Shown here: positions 57,942 through 64,000 of the stretch, piece by piece
Position numbering within the stretch: the stretch's first letter is position 1
How the letters are laid out: every line of letters starts with the position of its first letter
From: Eleusine coracana subsp. coracana
Taxonomy: Eukaryota > Streptophyta > Magnoliopsida > Poales > Poaceae
Assembly: GCA_032690845.1 (NCBI GenBank)
Contig: CM064417.1
Coordinates: forward strand, 13,732,501 to 13,796,500
DNA length: 64,000 nucleotides
Direction of reading: 5' to 3'
Notes under the pieces: model-generated
Database searches by the model: none
The model's input: only the letters and a program-made list of their open reading frames with translations
Told to the model about the DNA's origin: nothing
Translations under genes and position numbers: made by a program

Positions 57942-58436
57942 TGTTGGGGGGGGGGGATCACTTCGCATGCCACCCCTCGAGGGTTCATCAAAGTCGAGCT
58001 ATGAATAAAAGTCAGAGTCAACCATTGTTGCCCCTTTTATTATTATTATTAATTGTAACTTCGAGGTACAGGTGTTCATCGGAGGCCACGGAAAAACCAA
58101 GACTCTTCGGGCGGGATCTCCATGCCTTCGAGGGATGAAGTCATCATCCTTCAAAGGACAGAGCAGCGGACCCTTCAAGCAGTACCTCCGCGCCATTGAA
58201 GGATGAAGCCATCATCCTTCGAAGGACAGGGCGCTGGGCAAGATCAAGAACCGGCATGGTGCGAAGAGGACAACACGTGGCACTAGTACGTGTTGTGGCG
58301 TGCGGAACAAGGAAGGGTACCAGAAGCGCTCAAATGACTGATTTATCCTTTGTGACCATTTTATACAGAATATTCGAAGAATATAGTAGGTAATTAGGGA
58401 TAAAATGGTCATTTACATATGACCTAAGTACGGGCC

Positions 58437-58445
58437 TATAAATAG
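58437..58445 (+). promoter_or_regulatory. TATA box of gypsy element 2 LTR
   Basis: CCTATAAATAGAACGCCCC, a canonical plant LTR promoter motif, 65 nt before the solo-LTR insertion that now separates it from gag by 4 kb. Confidence 0.7.
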
Positions 58446-58509
58446 AACGCCCCTACTTACTTATAACGGGATGAATATTTTTGGGAATACGTGAGAAGAG
58501 CCCATTGTT

Positions 58510-61500
58510 TGTGACATCCCAAGTCACAAAATGTTGAGTAAGCTAAAACAATGTTAATTTGCTGATTAATTCAAAATTTCAAAATAATTAAAGTGCCAAA
58601 GAAAAAGGGGAATTTACTTAATTAGAAATTCCACTAATTGGCCAAGTATTAGCTTTTCAAAAACCTTGCAAAACTCAATGGAAGTGTGCCCATATTTTTG
58701 CATATTCCAGTGGGGCATGTCAAGAAAGAATTTTGGGGAATTTACTGGAATTTTTGGTAAAGGTTTAACCGCCCTAAAAACCTCTGTTCCAACAATTTTA
58801 GTTAATTTTCCAGAAGGAATCTTGACGTAGCCCCAAAAGCGCAGTTGGCCAGTAGGACTTGCTGAACCTACACAAAAATTTTCTAAGGATTTGAAGCAAC
58901 ATAAGTGGAGAATTTAGCAAATTTTAGAACACTGTTCTAGTCAATCGAGGTCAACCACTCTCTGTCCTTGAGCCATTCTCCGATCGACACCGCCGGCCAC
59001 CGCGCGCCTTCTCTCTCCCTTGCCCATCCCGGCCACTGCTCGGCCTGCCGTCGCTGTGCCACCGGCCGCATTGAAGCTCCACCGACGAGCCAACCCCCGG
59101 CGGCCAGCTCGCCTCCTCGCTCTCTCTGGCCTCACATCGTTGTGCGGTACTTAAGACCGCTGCCGTCGATAGCCTCCACTCTCCTCCTCTCCTCTCTGCT
59201 CTCGCATGCGTGCCGCGCGTTTCCCAGGCCTCCGGCGAGACCAGACGTCCCTGCCCTCGCCTCCTTCTTCTTCTCTCGCCAGAATCGGGCGTCGCCCCTG
59301 TTTTCCCCCGCCATGGCCGCCGTCGTGTCAAGCTCCGCCTAGGTAGCTCCCCGTCCCCTCCTCTGTCCTCAAATTGTTGCGCAAGGATCTTCCCTAACAG
59401 GCCCCTGACCCATTCCCTCGCTGCCGCAGAGTCCTCGCCGGAATCGACGAAGGAAGGAGCCGCCGCCGTCGGGTTCTCCCCCACCCCGCCGACGAGACCC
59501 CCCGTCCGGCCCTCCCCGTCGCCTAGCTCCTCCACGCCGTCGATCTCCACACCGAGGTGATGCTCTCTCTCCAGTCCCCGACCCTTCTCGCTCACCGTGC
59601 TCGCCGCGCAACGCCGCCGTACACCCCCCCTGCTCCGCCGCTCGTCGCCGGCCATCTCCGGCGATCCCCCCCTAGACACCACCGGACCCACGCGATCACT
59701 GTGAGGCGCTGAGCACGTGTGCACACGGCGTTGGCCGAGCCGCGCTGCCGATTGGCCGCTGGCCGAGCTCGTCGGCGCCGGCCACCCCCCGCGCGCGCGC
59801 CCGCGAGTGTGAAAAATGCCGAATGGCAGTTCTGTAAATTACCCCCAACTTTGCTAAAAACTTCAAAAATTCATAACTCGAAAAATAAAAGTCCAATGAG
59901 CGTGAAACCAATTTTGTTGGATTCCTAAAATCTTCCTCTACCAGAAAAACAAGATGAGAGCCAGGGTTATGCAGTAGCTTAGTAAAATTAAATCACCAAA
60001 GTTAGAACCTTGCTAAGAGTATTAAATTCATATTTCAAAATTTATAACTGATAAAATCATGGGATTTGGTCAGTAAGCACTTCATGTTATTCCTAAACTT
60101 TCTGCTAAAGCACATTTCCATCCTTTATGCAAATTTTAGTGTTATTGCATAATTCCCATTTTTAGTAAATAAATTTTATAAATGCTTGGGTAGGATTTTA
60201 ATTCTGAAATTTTGTATTCCTACTCTTTGAGCATTCCTACATAACTATAAAATCTCCATGAAAAAGTTTGGGCACCATCAGTATGCTTTTGGCTGTTAAG
60301 TTACTCATTCATAATTAGCTTAAGAAATTCAATATAATTGTTATCTAATATATGCATATAGTTATTATTAGTGGTAAATCCATCCTTGGGACAGCCCAGG
60401 CAACATGTTAATCTTGACTTGCAGTAAAGTGATGTTTTTCTTTTGCATACTAATGATTCACAATTAGTGTATATATCTAGATTAGTCAGGGCTATAGTTA
60501 AAAGTGAACATGTCAAATTCTAGGAGGTTGCAATTAACCTTGCAAGATAAAATTTCTATGTTCTCTTGCATAGGTAGTTTAATTGGGGAATGCACCCTGG
60601 GTAAGTGGGAAGTCAAGGAGCTTTGCATGTTTACTAAGTAGGCCTCGACATACCGAGAAAAATTACCCTGTCAATTAATTCACACCAATGGTATACTTGT
60701 AATTGGATATAGGTGATATGCTCATTTATTACCATGCCTCCCACTTCCCCTAATTAGAAGTTTGTCCCCTGAAAGTTAATAATTGCCAGAGTGTGGTACC
60801 AACATGTCATCTCATGCATGAGCATCATTCCATCAAATCCTATTTATTGAGGAAGTGTCATGCATCATCGTCCAACTCCTGACCGTGCATTGCACTGCAT
60901 TGACTAGGGAGCGAGGCTGGGAGCAAGGACGTGGCAAGCAACCCTGAGGAGCCCGAAGTTGAGTTAAACCCCGCCGAGAACTTTAACTACGATCACTCCC
61001 AAGGCAAGCCCCGGTGTACACCTACTGATTTACGAGTCCTTTTTATTTTGTCACCATAGAGAGATATTGTATTGTGCGTTAGGTATAGGGCTTGGATGGA
61101 AACCCACTTGCATAAACAAACTGTGAGCTATACTTAGTTACGTCAGTAAGCCTTTCGTTAGCATCTGCTAGGCTTAAATTAGTGGAGTCAACGGTAGGCT
61201 ATGGGATCACTTGATGCAATCATGCTTCATGTGAAGAATGAAATTGGTTAAAATTTTAGGACCTATCGTTGCAACTCCGCGGACAAGTATTGAACAGTAC
61301 CAATTGCATACCTCTATATGGGAATTGGTAAACCTAGTAACTTGGGCGCCGTATTGTTGGACGGTATTACTCATCGATCCAGAGGTGATGTGAATGGCAC
61401 GGTGGATGCACGGGTCGAGGACCGCTGGAGAGTGGACGGGTTAAGCCTCGGATACGAAGTACTGTATCGCGGGGAGGACGTGTACTTGGGATCGATGGCC

Positions 61501-62378
61501 CCGGATCGACTTTATCGCAACCTCGTGAACGGTGGCCCTACGTGTTCTTAAATGATGCGTATGTCGTGCATTTGGGTTATTCTCCTGCAGGATGTAAATC
61601 AATTCGAATTGCCGTCCCTCGCGGTTATGAGTACCTCTTGTTTCGAGCAGTGGCAATGATATGTTAAGTAGAGAAGTTTGTTTATGATGCTGAAACTTAT
61701 TTACTCTATGGATACCTATTGCTATGTTGTATTGCTCTTTATAATTGTACAAGTCTTAGTGGCTAGCTAGGTTCAACTACAGTCCCTCTTCTGCAACAAG
61801 CAACCAAGATCTTAGTTAAGGAATAGGCATCGCAGCATAGCACTAGTAGATGCTTTTATGCAAATATCAAATAAACCTGGTCGGCCCCCTGCATACTAGG
61901 AGTCGGTTTTAGTAAACCCTTTGGACGGGTAAGTCTTGCGGAGTATGCTAGATACTCAGGCTTTGCGATTATGTGGTTTTCAGGTTTGCCTCAAGCAACT
62001 TATTGCGATTGCTGTAACAAAATTGTGTGGGAAGGTGAGGAGCCCCAGAGCTGGACCATTGAATGGGTCCCCGGCTCCCCTAATCAAGAAGAGTGAGCCA
62101 CTGCCCTAGGGCCGGCATGGCTTACTTAGGTTCTGCGGAGTGTTTGTCGTATCTTCCGCCTCCGCACATTTATGTAATATGAACCAAGAACATATGTATG
62201 ATAATGTAACTAAATTTTCTTCCGCTATGACTCTTGAACTTGTAATATTATACACTTAATGATGTATCTCTGTAAATGATAGATGTCCTGTGTGAACGCT
62301 ATGTATGGTTACTTCGTTGACCATCTCCTGAGGCGATCCTGTACGGCACACTCTATACTTCGGTATAGGGTTGCGACA
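58510..62378 (+). mobile_element. 3.87-kb solo LTR (Tekay/Del-like gypsy)
   Basis: Starts TGTGACATCCCAAGTCAC and ends TATAGGGTTGCGACA, flanked by TTGTT on both sides (58505-58509, 62379-62383). The TGTGACATCCC...GGGTTGCGACA ends, the large size and the 3' part with TCTTCCGCCTCCGCAC fit the chromovirus Tekay/Del clade. The GC-rich segment 58960-59800 yields long meaningless frames. No second LTR or internal domain lies next to it, so it is a solo LTR. Confidence 0.85.
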
Positions 62379-62466
62379 TTGTTCCGTTCCATACCCTTCG
62401 CGATTTCTTTTCATGTTTACTCTTTTTGTTAGTGGCACTAAAGCTCATGCTTTGTGACACCAACAG

Positions 62467-62480
62467 TGGCACCCACCGTG
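62467..62480 (+). promoter_or_regulatory. Primer-binding site of gypsy element 2
   Basis: TGGCACCCACCGTG starts one base after the LTR end, matching the TGGCGCCCACCGTG-type site common in plant Tat/Athila-lineage gypsy elements with one change. The tRNA was not identified. Confidence 0.6.
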
Positions 62481-62505
62481 TTGTGAGCTCGTACATAAGC
62501 TCACG

Positions 62506-64000
62506 ATGACTCAACTCCACGGACCGGTGTCTTCGAGCGGCACTCCCCCCCCCCCCCCCCCCCTGCTTCGGGAGACCCCCAACTGACTGACGATCAATCT
62601 ACATTGCAAGTAACAAAAGAGAATACCCTCGAAGTGCAACCATTGCTTCAAGCAGAAGTGTTGGGTGGTCTAAAAGACCTAGTACAGCGTCCTGAACAAC
62701 CATCAAGCTCAAACCCTCCCGGAAGCGACACCCCAACCTCCATGACAATAGCACAAGAGATGGAACTGTTAGTCCAAAGAGCCGAACACCTCGAGCAACT
62801 CAAGAAACAACTGTTGCCAGAACAAGAGCTAAGAAGCAAAGCGCTGTCAGAGAGAGAGAGAAAACCCTACAAGAGAAAGAGTACATAGCCCAACTCAGAC
62901 TCAAGAATCTGCAACTGGCAAAAGAAGTCAAAGAACTCCAGAGAACCATTGGCAGGGCAAGCCGCAAGGAATCAAACCCAACGCCTGAAGCTCACCCGTA
63001 CCTCGAGCAAGAAGTACCACTCACACCAAGCCATAAGCCGATAGCCGCGGAAGTGCTGCCAGTTCGAAGAGCAAGCCCAACAAGCATGATTGACAAAGAC
63101 TGACCTCTCTCCGAAGGGTTGCAAAGAGCTCCATACCCACCGCAGTTCAGAATGATACTGCTAGCCAAATTCAGGGGAAATTCTAAACCAAGGCAATTCA
63201 TCATGAGCTATGAAGCAGCAATCATATCAGCAGGAGGAGACGAGGTAACCTTGGCAAAGGCATTCGTTTGCGCCCTCGAAGAGTCCGTCCTCAATTGGCA
63301 CTTCAACCTGCCCCCCTGGGTCTCTATACAGCTGGGAAAACATCAGGGATAAGGTGGTCGTAAGCTTTCGAGGGTTCCGCACTATTATGGAACCATCGCA
63401 TGAGCTGTTGAATATCGCCCAGTAGGAAAACGAGCAATTACATGAGTACTACAAAAGATTCCTCACGCTTCGAGCCCAGGCCCCGAGCGTCACGGATGAG
63501 GCGGCAATAAGTTCTGTACTCAGAGGCATGCGAGCATGCCAGATGTCTTCATACTGCACGTGGATACCCCCGCACACCATGCAAATGTTATGCACAAAGT
63601 TCAAAGAGTACAGTAGATCAGATGTGGATTACAAAAGACGCAAGAAAAGTCAAAGTAAGAGTCGCAACTAGGCACACAGCGAAGGTGGCTATCAAGAAAG
63701 GCAGTACAGAAAAACTAAGCAACCCATAGAACCCTCGCCTTTGTTCATCAGTCACATCAAGGGAGAGAAAGAGGACACCATGGGCAGAGACAACCAGAGT
63801 AATGATTTCAGAGGAAGCAGCCAACTAGGGCGTGGCAGAGGCCGAGGCTCTCCAGTCCAGACTCGACCGTCCAGAAAGCCGTACTGTTTCTACTGCAGAG
63901 AGGACAAGGGGCACACAACTTCCACTTGTCTCAAAGCAAAAGAAATCCAAGAAAGGATCGAAGCAGAAAAGAAGGCTTTGTCCTTACCCAAAGCCATCAA
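62506..64000 (+). pseudogene. Gag region of gypsy element 2 (runs off window)
   Basis: Likely start ATG 62506 (MTQLHGPVSSSG), immediately followed by a run of 19 C (62545-62563) that may itself shift the frame. Then a coiled-coil region (MELLVQRAEHLEQLKKQL), capsid-type Gag (MILLAKFRGNSKPRQFIMSY, AFVCALEESVLNWHFNLP) and a zinc knuckle CFYCREDKGHTTSTC at about 63885-63930. Stops (e.g. TGA near 63102) and frame changes indicate decay. pol would follow beyond 64000. Confidence 0.85.

Larger units (their letters stand above)
57942..62465 (+). repeat. 5' LTR of Ty3/gypsy element 2 (split by a solo LTR)
   Basis: Begins TGTTGGGGGG after CCCCC and ends GTGACACCAACA, with inverted termini TGTTGG/CCAACA. 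Without the 58510-62378 insertion and one target copy it is about 650 bp. TATA box TATAAATAG at 58437-58445. It cuts the RNase H region of gypsy element 1. Primer-binding sequence follows at once. Confidence 0.82.

Noticed and set aside
58951..59724. 257-codon minus-strand frame
   Set aside because: Inside the GC-rich part of a solo LTR; no conserved motif.

Overview
The window is nuclear DNA of a grass (Poaceae). The evidence is intron-rich genes with GC-rich first exons, plant-specific families (UDP-glucuronate decarboxylase, SF2-type SR protein, plant mobile domain), and dense nested LTR retrotransposons, CACTA, hAT, Stowaway-like and Helitron elements. Species cannot be fixed by eye. The ORF calls alone miss most of the real structure, so the multi-exon models below were assembled by reading splice sites and checking phase.

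Genic part 1 (1-14.7 kb). A 3'-complete monoacylglycerol-lipase-like alpha/beta hydrolase (+, 1-4978) converges on a UDP-glucuronic acid decarboxylase gene, UXS (-, 5529-8920, six exons, 423 aa). The first UXS intron has AT-AC ends with U12-type donor and branch-site sequences. After about 4 kb of MITE-rich intergenic DNA comes an intronless sarcosine/pipecolate-oxidase-like flavoprotein gene (-, 12867-14138) whose upstream region is locally duplicated.

Repeat block 1 (15.5-29.5 kb). It holds a large TIR element, a decayed F-box/DUF295-like gene and a 0.93-kb tandem duplication. One copy of the duplication carries a 1,265-bp CACTA element (18433-19697). The other carries an 8.0-kb copia retrotransposon on the minus strand (20999-29015). 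Each copy is the empty site for the insertion in the other, so both insertions are defined to the base with their target-site duplications.

Genic part 2 (30.3-42.6 kb). A head-to-head gene pair shares a short GC-rich interval near 34.6-34.8 kb. On the minus strand is an unrecognised two-exon protein (257 aa, basic C-terminal tail encoded 3.5 kb away). On the plus strand is a 13-coding-exon SR splicing factor of the SF2/ASF (SR30/SR34) type (261 aa). A Helitron-like insertion with a 36980-37010 terminal hairpin sits in intron 3 of its coding region.

Repeat block 2 (45.5-64 kb) is a nest at least four deep: a Sirevirus-like copia (LTR, gag, protease start; +) is cut at 49400 by a Ty3/gypsy element on the minus strand. 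That gypsy element carries an antisense, intron-containing plant-mobile-domain (PMD) gene between its pol and 3' LTR (50992-54527). Its integrase is broken by a 1.68-kb solo LTR (55408-57088), and its RNase H by a second gypsy element (+, from 57942, running off the window). The LTR of that second element in turn holds a 3.87-kb solo LTR (58510-62378). No rRNA, real tRNA gene or CRISPR array was seen.
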